A stretch of 64,000 nucleotides of DNA. Source: Bog-159 sp049511415 (GTDB taxonomy: Bacteria > Acidobacteriota > Terriglobia > Bryobacterales > Bryobacteraceae). Below, piece by piece: positions 15,558 through 24,449 of this stretch. The position numbers were made by a program, and so were the translations under genes. The stretch is taken from NCBI GenBank assembly GCA_049511415.1, contig JBEKYC010000004.1, positions 1 to 64,000 on the forward strand. Reading direction: 5' to 3'. Below the pieces are notes generated by a model. It was not told the origin of the DNA and made no database searches. It saw only the letters and a list, made by a program, of their open reading frames with translations. Numbering within the stretch: position 1 is the first letter of the stretch; each line of letters starts with the position of its first letter.

Positions 15558-16067
15558 ATGGTTCGATTCACGACGGCGCTGTTGGCGGGCGCTCTATTAG
15601 CTGCACCGGTTTTTGCCCAGGACATGCCAGGGAAGCTGGTGGAGCACTGGAAGACATCCAAGAAATACGTGCTGGCGCTGGCGGAACAGATGCCGGCAGC
15701 GGACTACGGTTTCAAGCCGAATCCGGAAGAGATGAGCTTCGGACAGCAAATGGCGCATATCGCGGGCGCCAACGGTTTTTTCTTCGCCACGCTTTCCGGG
15801 CAGAAGGACCCGATCCCCAAGCCGACCGCGTTCGACAAAGCTAGTGTGATCAAGCTGCTGAATACGTCGTATGACTTCGTGATCTCAACGCTCCAGAACA
15901 TCACGCCCGAGCAACTGCATGCGGAATTCGATTCACCGGCGGGCAATGGCAAGGTAGCCGGATTCGAGCTGCTGCTGCTGGCGGTCGATCATACGGCCCA
16001 TCATCGCGGCCAGTGCATCGTGTATTTGCGGGCCAAGGGGATCAAGCCGGCGGAGTACGAGTTCTAA
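15558..16067 (+). CDS. Secreted DinB-like protein
   Basis: The start at 15558 is chosen because AGGAAGAGGA lies just upstream and a signal peptide (about 1-19, LLAAPVFAQ) follows. An in-frame extension to 15504 adds an unlikely leader. The 169-residue protein has the four-helix DinB pattern with metal-ligand-like histidines in MAHIAGANG and DHTAHHRGQ. DinB-like proteins are putative metal-dependent thiol transferases or hydrolases; exported versions are common in Acidobacteriota. A second, cytoplasmic DinB-like protein is encoded at 44924-45466. Confidence 0.88.
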   Translation: MVRFTTALLAGALLAAPVFAQDMPGKLVEHWKTSKKYVLALAEQMPAADYGFKPNPEEMSFGQQMAHIAGANGFFFATLSGQKDPIPKPTAFDKASVIKLLNTSYDFVISTLQNITPEQLHAEFDSPAGNGKVAGFELLLLAVDHTAHHRGQCIVYLRAKGIKPAEYEF

Positions 16068-16073
16068 ATAGGA

Positions 16074-16097
16074 CAGGCCACGCAAAACGGTGGCCTG
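16074..16097. repeat. Palindromic intergenic element, copy 2 (family with 13153-13179)
   Basis: An 8-bp stem (CAGGCCAC / GTGGCCTG) with an 8-base loop GCAAAACG begins 6 bases after the dinB-like stop, again between converging genes. It is followed by CCCCAC as in copy 1. The A-T to G-C change relative to copy 1 keeps the stem paired, which supports selection on the folded RNA or DNA. Confidence 0.6.
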
Positions 16098-16106
16098 CCC
16101 CACATC

Positions 16107-16394
16107 TTATTCCAGTACGCCGAGGATCTCGTCCTCTTTGAGGATGAGGTATTCTTCGCCTCCGAGTTTCACCTCGGAGCCGGAATATTTCCCAAACAGG
16201 ATGCGGTCGCCGGCTTTGACCTCGGGCGGCATGCGTTCCCCGGTTTCGAGCAGCTTGCCGCTTCCCACGGCCTGCACTTCTCCCTGCTGGGGCTTCTCCT
16301 TGGCGGTATCCGGAATGATAATGCCTCCACGGCGGGTTTCGCCTTCATCCAGGCGCTTGATGACGACGCGGTCGTGTAAAGGGCGTAGTTCCAA
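16107..16394 (-). CDS. groS: Co-chaperonin GroES
   Basis: A full-length 95-residue GroES: N-terminal LRPLHDRVVIKRL, a mobile loop around EGETRRGGIIIPDTAKEKP, the GEVQAVGSG strand and the C-terminal YLILKEDEILGVLE. It forms the heptameric lid for GroEL in protein folding. No groEL follows; the downstream neighbour is on the opposite strand. A TATAAT on the minus strand (16416-16421) and a GGAG ribosome-binding site lie just upstream. No CIRCE (HrcA) inverted repeat is visible in the short upstream gap, so heat regulation is not evident here. Confidence 0.97.
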   Translation of the reverse strand: MELRPLHDRVVIKRLDEGETRRGGIIIPDTAKEKPQQGEVQAVGSGKLLETGERMPPEVKAGDRILFGKYSGSEVKLGGEEYLILKEDEILGVLE

Positions 16395-16415
16395 TTTGAT
16401 CTCCTATCGTTCAAG

Positions 16416-16421
16416 ATTATA
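16416..16421 (-). promoter_or_regulatory. Candidate -10 box for groES
   Basis: TATAAT on the minus strand ends 20 bases before the groES ATG, which would give a leader of about 13 bases containing AGGAG. No good TTGACA-like -35 is seen at the expected distance; that position is at the extreme end of the upstream phosphatase gene. Confidence 0.4.
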
Positions 16422-16431
16422 GCGCGCCGAT

Positions 16432-17943
16432 TCAGTTTAAGGCTTCGGTCAGGCAGCGGCCGACAGATCCCGAGGGCGTCTCGATGTCCAGGTAGGTGGC
16501 CAGGGTGGGCGCGATATCGTACACCGTGGCAGGCGCGTGGAAGCGGCCGGCGCGAAAGCCGGTTCCCATGAAAATGACGGGAACGTGCGCGTCATAACTA
16601 AAAGTAGTGCCGTGCGTGGTGCCTTTGGAGCCGCCGTACAGCCAGTAAGGCTCCAGCAGGATGTACAGATCGGGACTGCGCGGCGCATAGAATCCGTTGG
16701 CCACGCGGCGGCCGACCTGGTCTTCCATGGCGATTCCGGAAGCCAGCAGTTCACCCGGATAGGCGCGAAACACGTGCGCGACGCCGCGGGCCGCTTCGGC
16801 AGCCGTGCGTTCCACTTCGGCCGGGTCCAACTTTTTCTGATGCAGCAGATCCCGATTGAAGTAGAGCGCCACATCCGCACCGCTCAGGATCCATTGCCCC
16901 TCGCCGTATTTCTCTTTCAGCGCATCCTCCACGGCTTTACGGATCACGCCGGATGGAACGCGTCCGCCGGGCATGCGGCGCGCGGTGCTCACTTCGGGCA
17001 CGGGCGCTACGCCATGATCGGCAGTCATGACCACCAGCACGTTTTTCATGCCCACCGCGGTATCCAGGAAAGCGAAGAGCTTGCCGAAGACGCGGTCGGT
17101 TTCGAGCGACATCTCATGGACTTCGGGTGAATCCGGTCCGTAAGCGTGCCCGACGTAATCGTTCGCGGAGAAGCTCACAGTCAGCAGATCGGTGGCATCC
17201 CGCTGGCCCAGCTTTTCGGATTGGATGGCCAGCTCGGCGAAGGCCTCCACCAGCTCGTTGCCGTAGGGGCTGCTTTCCAAGGCGGCGTAGACCGAGTTGT
17301 CGGCGGGCAGCGCGTGATTCAGCCAATGCGCGCCATGGAAGCGGTCGGCGGGGCGTGTCGCATTATAGGTCTTAACCCATTCCGGCAGATCGGGGAAATA
17401 ATAACTGCTGCTGACGAAGCTGCCGGCCTTGGGATCGAACCAGTAGGCGCCATCCGCCATATGTCCGGCGGGAAGAATCGCACTGCGGTCTTTGAGGGAG
17501 ATGCCGATGACCTTGCTGCCCGTGCGGGCGATCTTCAATTCATCGCCGACCGTGCTCGGAAGCAGGCGTTTGGGGGAAGCGCCATCGCCGGCCGCGCCCA
17601 GCATTTTGACATCGCCGTCGGAGATGCTCGCAACCGTTTTGCCGCTTTCGCGCTCAAACCACTCGTTGCCCACGATACCGCTCATGGATGGCGTGGCGCC
17701 GGTCATGAAGGCACTGTGGCCTACGGCCGTGACGGTGGGATAGTGTTCGTAGCGGGCGTTGGTAAACACCGCTCCCTTGGTGAGCAGGCGATCGAGGCCG
17801 GCATGGTATTCGGCGCGGAAGCGGGTCAGATAGTCGTAACGGAACTGGTCCACCACGATGGCGACGACCAGTTTGGGAGGCGCCGCCAATCCACGAACAA
17901 CCAGGAGGAGGGCCAGTAGAATCGCGCCGCGAATTGTTGGCAT
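16432..17943 (-). CDS. Secreted alkaline phosphatase-superfamily phosphomonoesterase (PafA-like)
   Basis: A 503-residue protein with a signal peptide (about 1-20). It carries the metal-ligand Asp in VVDQFRYDYL, the nucleophile Thr in YPTVTAVGHSAFMTG, the second metal set in SANDYVGHAYG and MTADHGVAP, and a C-terminal HGTTFSYDAHVP His. This matches the Thr-type PafA/NPP branch, which releases phosphate from phosphomonoesters or nucleotides in the periplasm. It is monocistronic here. The substrate preference cannot be decided from sequence alone. Confidence 0.92.
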   Translation of the reverse strand: MPTIRGAILLALLLVVRGLAAPPKLVVAIVVDQFRYDYLTRFRAEYHAGLDRLLTKGAVFTNARYEHYPTVTAVGHSAFMTGATPSMSGIVGNEWFERESGKTVASISDGDVKMLGAAGDGASPKRLLPSTVGDELKIARTGSKVIGISLKDRSAILPAGHMADGAYWFDPKAGSFVSSSYYFPDLPEWVKTYNATRPADRFHGAHWLNHALPADNSVYAALESSPYGNELVEAFAELAIQSEKLGQRDATDLLTVSFSANDYVGHAYGPDSPEVHEMSLETDRVFGKLFAFLDTAVGMKNVLVVMTADHGVAPVPEVSTARRMPGGRVPSGVIRKAVEDALKEKYGEGQWILSGADVALYFNRDLLHQKKLDPAEVERTAAEAARGVAHVFRAYPGELLASGIAMEDQVGRRVANGFYAPRSPDLYILLEPYWLYGGSKGTTHGTTFSYDAHVPVIFMGTGFRAGRFHAPATVYDIAPTLATYLDIETPSGSVGRCLTEALN

Positions 17944-18274
17944 AGACTAACCATCATAAGGCGAGTCCAGCCCGCGCGTTTACCGGCGCCGCCCTGTGTC
18001 GAAGCCGCTGCGAAACCTCGACGCAACTGATCGCGCGAACCTGGGGAACGCCCCCGGTCCGGGCCGGCGATGGGAGGGTGATTACGGCGCACGATTTCCG
18101 CCGGCTCAAACGATGAAATAGCGATACCGTTCCGCCGTTACCCAACGTTACATGCAACGTTACAGGCCCGGTTGACCCCAAGTTCACCCCGACCAGCTTT
18201 GAGTGCCCGGGAAGCGGCACTAAGATTCGGATATGCACCTTTGCAAAAAACTGCTGAGAACCAGGAGGAAACCT
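17944..18274. other. Intergenic region, divergent (no gene seen)
   Basis: These 331 bases lie between the leftward phosphatase and the rightward HAF-like gene and should hold both promoters. A cluster of three GTTAC direct repeats (18137-18163) is the only clear structure. An AGGAGG ribosome-binding site precedes 18275. The reading frames crossing the region are Arg-rich shadows. Confidence 0.5.
18137..18163 (+). repeat. Triple GTTAC direct repeat (candidate operator)
   Basis: GTTAC occurs at 18137, 18147 and 18159, spaced 10 and 12 bases apart, the last two inside AACGTTACA. Roughly helical-turn spacing in a promoter region is typical of sites for a regulator binding in tandem. The regulator is unknown. 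Confidence 0.35.
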
Positions 18275-19234
18275 ATGAAGACGAGTTCGATCGCGCGATG
18301 GCGCGCCCTCTTTGTGGTCGCTTGCCTCACGCCGGCTGCATCCATAGCCGTGGCGCAAGGCGATCCAAATGTTAAATTCACCTTTCAAACCTTCCCGGTG
18401 ACCGGCGCCGTCACCCTAAGTGTTGAGTACGTTAACAACGCCGGAACCATATCTGGATACTTCACGGACGCCAGCAACGATACGGAGGGTTTCTGGCGCG
18501 CCAGCGACGGCGCCATCACTACCTACGTCGAACCGGCGGATACGACGAGCCCTGCTTACACTCAAGGGAACCAAATCAATAAGAACGGGATGATCGCCGG
18601 AGAATTCTACGACACTGGCGCTAACGCGTACGAAGGCTACCTCTACAGCACGACCGCGGGAAATTACAAGACTTATCAGGCGCCCGACCAGCCGCAATAT
18701 ACCACTACGGCCCTTGAGGGCATCAACGACAACGGGGATCTTTGCGGCTTTGTTCAACCGCCACCGTATACCGTGACGAGCGGGTTCGTCAAGATCGACG
18801 GTGTGGTCACGATCTTCTCGGTGGATAGCTCAACCACCACCCTGTGCTCGGGCATCAATGACTCGGGCACCGCGGTCGGCTATTACGTCGATTCGTCAGG
18901 CGTGTCCCATGGTTTTGCGCGCACGTCGAGCGGCATAATCACAACCATCGACGCTCCGGGCGCCTCCACGACTCCGGGTAGTGCGCCTTGTACTGGAACC
19001 ACCGCCGGCACCATCGTCATCGGCATCAACAACGCCGGTTCTGTCTCGGGTCACTACTGGGACACCTCGTACAATGAGCATGGCTTCATCATTTCCAGTA
19101 ACGGGAAATTCATCCCGGTCAATTATCCCGGAGCGTATCAGACCTCCGGCGGCGGCCTGAACGACCACGATGTTATGGTTGGCCATTACGACGATAGCTC
19201 CTGTAATCAGAACGGCTACATTGCCACGCCGTAA
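18275..19234 (+). CDS. Secreted HAF-like repeat protein
   Basis: The start at 18275 follows AGGAGGAAACCT; the 14-codon extension upstream is rejected. The 319-residue protein has a signal peptide (about 1-27, ASIAVAQ) and about six repeats of 40-50 residues with the core G-I-N-x-x-G-x-x-x-G-Y/F-x-x-x-x-G-x-x-x-G-F (for example INDNGDLCGF, GINDSGTAVGYYVDSSGVSHGF, GINNAGSVSGHYWD). This is the extracellular HAF/beta-propeller-like repeat of unknown function, widespread in soil bacteria. No catalytic motif is seen. Confidence 0.85.
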   Translation: MKTSSIARWRALFVVACLTPAASIAVAQGDPNVKFTFQTFPVTGAVTLSVEYVNNAGTISGYFTDASNDTEGFWRASDGAITTYVEPADTTSPAYTQGNQINKNGMIAGEFYDTGANAYEGYLYSTTAGNYKTYQAPDQPQYTTTALEGINDNGDLCGFVQPPPYTVTSGFVKIDGVVTIFSVDSSTTTLCSGINDSGTAVGYYVDSSGVSHGFARTSSGIITTIDAPGASTTPGSAPCTGTTAGTIVIGINNAGSVSGHYWDTSYNEHGFIISSNGKFIPVNYPGAYQTSGGGLNDHDVMVGHYDDSSCNQNGYIATP

Positions 19235-19590
19235 TTGGTCTGAGGCACCGCAGTTCGTTACAGCAGCAAACGTGCTTGCCTTTTGTTGGTGCGGCGGGTA
19301 TACGGGGCTGAACCGATCGTGACCAGCGGTGATTGAACGACAGCGGTAGCGGGAGTGGCAGGGGGCAACTGGTACTTAGGTTCAACCCTGCTGCGTATCC
19401 AGAGATCAGATGCGCAGCAACTATTTGGATGTGGCGCGGTGGCGCGCGGGATACGTACGGGAGAGCACCCCTGCGGCGTCGATCTGGAATGCAACATGCT
19501 TGGGGAGATTTCGTTGCGGTTGAAGCGGGCCATCTGTGCGGCGTCGTCTCCGCGCCGCACACGGCCACGATTTCCCAGGCTTTATAGCGG
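19235..19590. other. Intergenic region, convergent (nothing recognisable)
   Basis: These 356 bases between converging genes contain only short overlapping frames on both strands with no ribosome-binding site, signal peptide or family motif. I saw no strong hairpin followed by T residues, no RNA gene and no repeat. Confidence 0.5.
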
Positions 19591-20721
19591 CTAAGCAGCG
19601 CTCAGCTTCCCGAGCTGCTTCTGCGCCAGACGGCTCCAGGAGGCGATGACCCGCCGGCGATAGCGCGGCGCGGTGCGGACGGCCTCGACGGCTTGTTCGT
19701 AGGAGGCGCGGGCTTCCGCGGCGCGGCCCAATCCCTCGAGCGCCTGCCCTAACAAATACTGCCCTTCGGGATCGTAGGGCCGGCGCTCCGTGTAATCGGC
19801 CAGGAACCGGCGCGCATCTTCGAACTGCCGCGCCGCCAGATATACCGCGCCGAGTTCGCGCAGAATTTCGCTCTGGCTATGTTTGTCGTCCTGGTCATAG
19901 ACCGTCTGGAAATAATCGAGCGCTTCCTTCAAGCGACCCTGCTGGCGCGCGATGCGGCCCAATTGGAAATGCGCGTCGGTTTCGCGCGGATCGATGGCCA
20001 CGGCTTTTTTGAATCGCTCGACGGCTTCGGTCAATTGGCGGCGCTGCTGGTAGATCAGGCCAAGCTGGTATTGCGCATCGGCATCGTGGGGATTGAGGGC
20101 AGCGACGTTCAACAGGCGATGGAAGTTCTGGCGGCTGCGCAGGCCCGCGCCGAGATTGCCGATTTCGCCGCCCAGATAGTAGTAAGCGTAGAAAAGAAAG
20201 AAAGGCGACGCCAGGTATCCGAGCACCAGGCGGAGAGGACCCCAGAGGAACGCGGCCGCCAGCAGCGGGATCCACGAGAAGCACACGATGAGCGTAGCGC
20301 CGCGGTTCTCAGCGCCGAAGACCGTGCGTACGGCGAAGAAGGTCAAGATTAGAAAATAGATTTGCGCGGCGCCGGCAACATACAGCAGCACCCGTAGGGG
20401 CAGCATCCGCATAACCAGCACAACCGGCAGATTGGCGGCGGCCCAAGCCATGGCGGTGCAGGTGAGCAGGGGCGAATAGTCGCGACTGAAAACACTCCCC
20501 AAGCTTCCGTTCAGCCCGGCGAACAGTTTGCCGAGCAGCAGCAGGCCCGGCACATAAAACACGGCCAACACCAGCAGGGGCAGGTAGAATGGGGATCGAT
20601 AGAAGAAGGAAACCAGCAGCACCGCCAGGCTGGAGTAGAGCAGGCTCCCCTGATCGAGGATACCGCTCATGGCCGCGCCGGGCCGGCCGTACAGACGCAG
20701 CAGGAGTCTGGTATGGCCCAT
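19591..20721 (-). CDS. Membrane protein with C-terminal TPR repeats
   Basis: This 376-residue protein has five or six hydrophobic helices in its first half (about 25-185, Yip1-like arrangement) and then TPR repeats (about 205-370), for example ADAQYQLGLIYQQRRQLTEA and TDAHFQLGRIARQQGRLKEA. It probably anchors a protein-protein interaction platform in the inner membrane. It starts 4 bases after the mutS2 stop and is the last gene of the ten-gene run. No enzymatic motif. Confidence 0.8.
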   Translation of the reverse strand: MGHTRLLLRLYGRPGAAMSGILDQGSLLYSSLAVLLVSFFYRSPFYLPLLVLAVFYVPGLLLLGKLFAGLNGSLGSVFSRDYSPLLTCTAMAWAAANLPVVLVMRMLPLRVLLYVAGAAQIYFLILTFFAVRTVFGAENRGATLIVCFSWIPLLAAAFLWGPLRLVLGYLASPFFLFYAYYYLGGEIGNLGAGLRSRQNFHRLLNVAALNPHDADAQYQLGLIYQQRRQLTEAVERFKKAVAIDPRETDAHFQLGRIARQQGRLKEALDYFQTVYDQDDKHSQSEILRELGAVYLAARQFEDARRFLADYTERRPYDPEGQYLLGQALEGLGRAAEARASYEQAVEAVRTAPRYRRRVIASWSRLAQKQLGKLSAA

Positions 20722-20725
20722 GGTT

Positions 20726-23134
20726 TCAGTCCTTCAACTCGACGATCGTCGCGCCGGCGCCGCCTTCCTGTTGCGGCGCCTGGTAATACTTTTCCACGTG
20801 CGGATGATGGGCCAGCAACTCCCACAGCACCTTGCGCAGAATGCCCATGCCGTGGCCGTGCACGATGCGGACGCGGCTGGCTGTGGCCATGACGGCGCGG
20901 TCGAGGAATTGATCCACGTGGTCGCGGGCTTCTTCGGCACGCTGGCCGATCACGTTGATCTCCTGATGCACGGGCGTCAGCTCCGGCGCCGGTTTGAAGC
21001 TGACGTTCTTGGGCAGCTTCGTGCCGCCGCTGGACTCGGGCACGACTTCGAGCACGTCATCCACGGAGACCTGCATTTTCATGAAGCCGGCTTCCACTTC
21101 CAGGCGATCGCCGGCCAGCATGCGGCGCACACGGGCGGGTTCGCGGATGCCTTGCAGACGCACGCGCACGCCCTCCTCGATTTTCGGGCGCTGCAGTTCG
21201 CCCTGGCGGGATTCGTCTTGCGTGGATAGCACGGTGGTCTGAAATTCCTCGCGCAGCTCGCGCATGGTCTTGGCGACGCGGCGATGGGCCTGCTCGGCGG
21301 CTTTGCGCTGGCCGGCGCCCTGCACGATCTGATCGATGGTCTGCTGCGCCTGTTCTTCAAATTTGGCCAGCACCTGCTCGGTGCGGCGTTCCAGCTCTTT
21401 GAGTTTGGCGGATTCGCGCTTCTCCCATTCGCGGGCGACTTCCTTTTCGCGCGCGGCCAGATCAACCTGCTGGCGCTTCAGATCGGCCTCCAGCGTCTGG
21501 ACGTCTTTCAGGCGCTGATGCAGTTCACTCAGGAAACGCCCCACATCGCGTTCGCGGTCGCTGAGCGCGGCGTGCGCACGCCGCATGATGTCTGGGGGCA
21601 TGCCCAGGCGGGTGGCGATTTCCAGGCCCGCGGATTTGCCCGGCATGCCGGTATGCAGGACGTAGGTTGGTTCCAGGGTTTGTTCGTCGAAGCCCATGGA
21701 AGCGTTGAGCACGCCCGGCGTGTTTGCGCCGTAGATCTTCAAAGCCAGCAGGTGCGTGGAGGCCAGTGTGTATGCGCCCGCCGCGCGGAAGTGATCCACG
21801 ATGGCTACGCCCAGCGCGCCGCCTTCTTCCGGGTCCGTGGCCGCGCCCAATTCGTCAAGCAGGACGAGCGAATCGGGCGTCACGTCGAGCGCCATCTCGC
21901 GGATATGCGAGATGTGCGCGGAAAACGTGCTCAGACTTTCCTGGATCGACTGGTTGTCGCCGATATCCGCCAGCACCTGGCCGAAGATGGGAAACTCCGC
22001 CGCGGCGGCCGGCACGGGCAGTCCGGATTGCGCCATGAGGGTGAGCAGGCCGGCGGTCTTCAGCGATACGGTTTTACCGCCGGTGTTCGGACCGCTGATG
22101 AGCAGCGTGCGGGTGTTCGCATCCAGCTCCAGCGAGATGGGCACGACCGGCTGGCGCTGGCGTTTTAAGACATCCTGGAGCAACGGATGGCGCGCGTCGC
22201 GCAACAGCAGACGCGTGCCGAAGCGTGGGATGGCGCAATCGAAATCCAGGGCGAAGTGGGCTTTGGCGAAGATGATCTCCAACTCGCCTAGCGTGACCAT
22301 GGTCTGGCGGATGGATTCAGCGTAGCCGCGCAAACGCGCGGTGAGTTCGCGCAGGATGCGGTGCACCTCCTGCAGTTCTTCTTCGGTGAGGCGCACCAGT
22401 TCGTTATTCAGGTCGATAGTTTCGAGCGGCTCGACAAAGAGCGTGTGGCCGCTGGAGCTGGCGCCGTGAATGACGCCGTCGATCTTGCGGCGCTGGCCGG
22501 CGATGATGGGCACCACGAAGCGCTCGTTGCGGATGGTGACGAACTCTTCCTGCAGGACGCCTTCTTCCTGGTGGGACTTCAGAAAGCGCTCGAGTGAATC
22601 CTGTATGGACTTGCGCTGGCGCTCGATTTCGCGGCGCACGCGGGCCAGAGCCACGCTGGCATGATCGGCGACCGAGCCATCGGGCAGAATCTTGCCTTCG
22701 AGATCCCGCAGCAAGGTGCGGAAATCGCCGATCGCATGCGCGCGCGCGCCCAGGCGGGGAAAGCGCTCGGCGACGGCGTTGAGCACGCTCTTGGCGTCGG
22801 CCGCGCGGTCGAGCACGCCGAACAGATCGAAGATCTCCTGGCCTTCCAGGCTGGCGCCTTCGATGCGGAGTTTGTGCACGGCTTCGGTGAGGTCGGGGAA
22901 GCTGGCGAAGTTAATACGGATGGCAGCGCCGCGGGCAGCGGTTTGCGGGCGGCCGGCGGAGCGCAGATATTCGATAGCCTCGGCGGCATCGGCCAGTTCA
23001 GAGGCCAGTTGCGCGGCGTCGGTGCGCGGCGCAATTCGTGCTAGCTCCGCTTTACCGGGCGGGCTGGAGACATAGCGGCCGAGCAGGTCGCGGAGGGATT
23101 CGTATTCGAGGATAGCGGCGCTGGTGGCCTTCAT
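20726..23134 (-). CDS. mutS2: MutS2 endonuclease / ribosome-rescue ATPase
   Basis: This 802-residue protein has the MutS core and clamp-like helices, the RIVPIIAGQ-type region with GASSSGHTLFVEPL, the Walker A ISGPNTGGKTVSLKT (about residue 337), Walker B VLLDELGAATDPEEGGAL, a long coiled coil (about 515-640) and a C-terminal Smr domain with VHGHGMGILRKVLWE. MutS2 resolves collided ribosomes or branched DNA; the Smr domain supplies nuclease activity in many homologues. The LDxR-type Smr residues appear as FLDRA. Length is normal. It sits 6 bases after the thioredoxin-like gene. Confidence 0.96.
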   Translation of the reverse strand: MKATSAAILEYESLRDLLGRYVSSPPGKAELARIAPRTDAAQLASELADAAEAIEYLRSAGRPQTAARGAAIRINFASFPDLTEAVHKLRIEGASLEGQEIFDLFGVLDRAADAKSVLNAVAERFPRLGARAHAIGDFRTLLRDLEGKILPDGSVADHASVALARVRREIERQRKSIQDSLERFLKSHQEEGVLQEEFVTIRNERFVVPIIAGQRRKIDGVIHGASSSGHTLFVEPLETIDLNNELVRLTEEELQEVHRILRELTARLRGYAESIRQTMVTLGELEIIFAKAHFALDFDCAIPRFGTRLLLRDARHPLLQDVLKRQRQPVVPISLELDANTRTLLISGPNTGGKTVSLKTAGLLTLMAQSGLPVPAAAAEFPIFGQVLADIGDNQSIQESLSTFSAHISHIREMALDVTPDSLVLLDELGAATDPEEGGALGVAIVDHFRAAGAYTLASTHLLALKIYGANTPGVLNASMGFDEQTLEPTYVLHTGMPGKSAGLEIATRLGMPPDIMRRAHAALSDRERDVGRFLSELHQRLKDVQTLEADLKRQQVDLAAREKEVAREWEKRESAKLKELERRTEQVLAKFEEQAQQTIDQIVQGAGQRKAAEQAHRRVAKTMRELREEFQTTVLSTQDESRQGELQRPKIEEGVRVRLQGIREPARVRRMLAGDRLEVEAGFMKMQVSVDDVLEVVPESSGGTKLPKNVSFKPAPELTPVHQEINVIGQRAEEARDHVDQFLDRAVMATASRVRIVHGHGMGILRKVLWELLAHHPHVEKYYQAPQQEGGAGATIVELKD

Positions 23135-23140
23135 CTCACA

Positions 23141-24004
23141 CTATGGCCGCGCCGGCTTCCATTTTTCCAGGAAATCGCGGACCTCCTCCGGACCAATCTT
23201 CACGGTCGATTCGAACTCGCCATTCTTCTGGGCGACCAGCACCGTGCCGTCCGGGTTGAGCACGGCCAAACTCGGAATGCCGCGATTCAGAGCCACGCCC
23301 AGGCGGTCCGCCAGGTCGTGATTGTCTTTTCCCTCGTCGCCTATGTTGATGTGCACAACGACGTAGTTATCATCCACCAGGCGCGCGAATGACGGCGAGT
23401 GGAACGTGGTGTCCAGCACGTGACAGTCGTAACACCAGTTCGCTCCGAAGACCACTAGGAGACGTTTACCCTGCTTTGCGGCGTTCGTCTCCGCCGTGCT
23501 TAGCTGGGCTTGCGCCGCGCCGGGCTCGGGATACAGTTCCGGATTCGGAGTCGCCGGCTGCGGCAGCCGCCGAGTGGGGCTAGGGGAGAAAGCGGTTCGG
23601 CCGGTAGCTGCAATACGCCAGCCGTCTGACTGTTGCACCCAGAGCTGAACCATGGAGGCCTCCACTGGCTGATCGCTCTTCACAGCTTCAACGCGGAGCA
23701 GGAGCCTGGCCCTGCCCGCTCCCTGCGAAATTTGCAGCACTTTGGCATTGACCTCAGTGACGCCCGCGGATTTGAGGTCTGCCCAGAATTGCAGTTCTTC
23801 AGCCAGGGGGAGGGACTGGTCTCCGCCGAGTTTGGCGAGGGCCGGCGGGTTGCTGCTGTACAGACGGGACATGGCAGCCTTGTCACCGGCGATCACCGCT
23901 ACCTTCCACGCTTCAAAGGGAGCAAATGACGCGTTCGCGAGACGGCTCAGGGTCAGCACGCCGGCAGCTATGAGTAAGGCGCGCGGTGATGACTTCATAA
24001 CCAT
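23141..24004 (-). CDS. Exported thioredoxin-like protein with N-terminal NTF2-like domain
   Basis: A 287-residue protein with a signal peptide (about 1-27), an NTF2/SnoaL-like segment (about 30-135, FEAWKVAVIAGDKAAMSRLY) and a C-terminal thioredoxin-fold domain (about 165-285). The latter has the redox motif NWCYDCHVLD (CxxC) and the cis-Pro region GIPSLAVLNPDG. It is likely a periplasmic thiol-disulfide oxidoreductase of the DsbD-gamma/thioredoxin_7 kind. Partner unknown. It is 3 bases from the NUDIX gene and 6 from mutS2. Confidence 0.87.
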   Translation of the reverse strand: MVMKSSPRALLIAAGVLTLSRLANASFAPFEAWKVAVIAGDKAAMSRLYSSNPPALAKLGGDQSLPLAEELQFWADLKSAGVTEVNAKVLQISQGAGRARLLLRVEAVKSDQPVEASMVQLWVQQSDGWRIAATGRTAFSPSPTRRLPQPATPNPELYPEPGAAQAQLSTAETNAAKQGKRLLVVFGANWCYDCHVLDTTFHSPSFARLVDDNYVVVHINIGDEGKDNHDLADRLGVALNRGIPSLAVLNPDGTVLVAQKNGEFESTVKIGPEEVRDFLEKWKPARP

Positions 24005-24007
24005 CCA

Positions 24008-24448
24008 TCATCCAGTGTACGTCACGCGTTCGCGAAAGCCTTTCTCTATCACCGGGAGTGTGCCGGTGGTGATCCGGTAAGTGGGGAGTGACTCTCGGGA
24101 CGCCCATGCCACCCGGCCGGCGTCGTCTCCGGCGCGGAGATTTCCGCCGGTGACGCGGCAGATGTAATCGATCAAAACGTAATGATACTCGGCAGCGCCC
24201 TGGGCGTCGCGGATGATGCGCTCGAAGATTTCGAGCACGCGGACCGGTTCAACTTCCAGGCCGGTCTCTTCGCGCACCTCGCGGATAATGCCTTGGGCCA
24301 GCGTTTCGCCGGTTTCCAGGACGCCGCCGGGCAGGGACCAGTAGCCCCTCAACGGTTCTTTGGCGCGCTCGACGAGCAGGATAGCGTCGCCATCGAAGAT
24401 GAGCGCGCCGACGCCTAAGATCGGATGTGTCGGATAACGGCGGTCCAC
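24008..24448 (-). CDS. NUDIX hydrolase
   Basis: This 146-residue NUDIX protein has the full box GGVLETGETLAQGIIREVREETG (GX5EX7REUXEEXGU), giving a Mg-dependent pyrophosphohydrolase. The N-terminal HPILGVGALIFDGDAILLVER resembles ADP-ribose or MutT-type enzymes. Substrate not determinable. It lies between the SMP-30-like gene (1-base gap) and the thioredoxin-like gene. Confidence 0.93.
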   Translation of the reverse strand: MDRRYPTHPILGVGALIFDGDAILLVERAKEPLRGYWSLPGGVLETGETLAQGIIREVREETGLEVEPVRVLEIFERIIRDAQGAAEYHYVLIDYICRVTGGNLRAGDDAGRVAWASRESLPTYRITTGTLPVIEKGFRERVTYTG

Positions 24449-24449
24449 G

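Noticed and set aside
19258..19560. Minus-strand 100-codon frame in the convergent gap
   Set aside because: No ribosome-binding site, no family motif, and unlikely composition; treated as noncoding.
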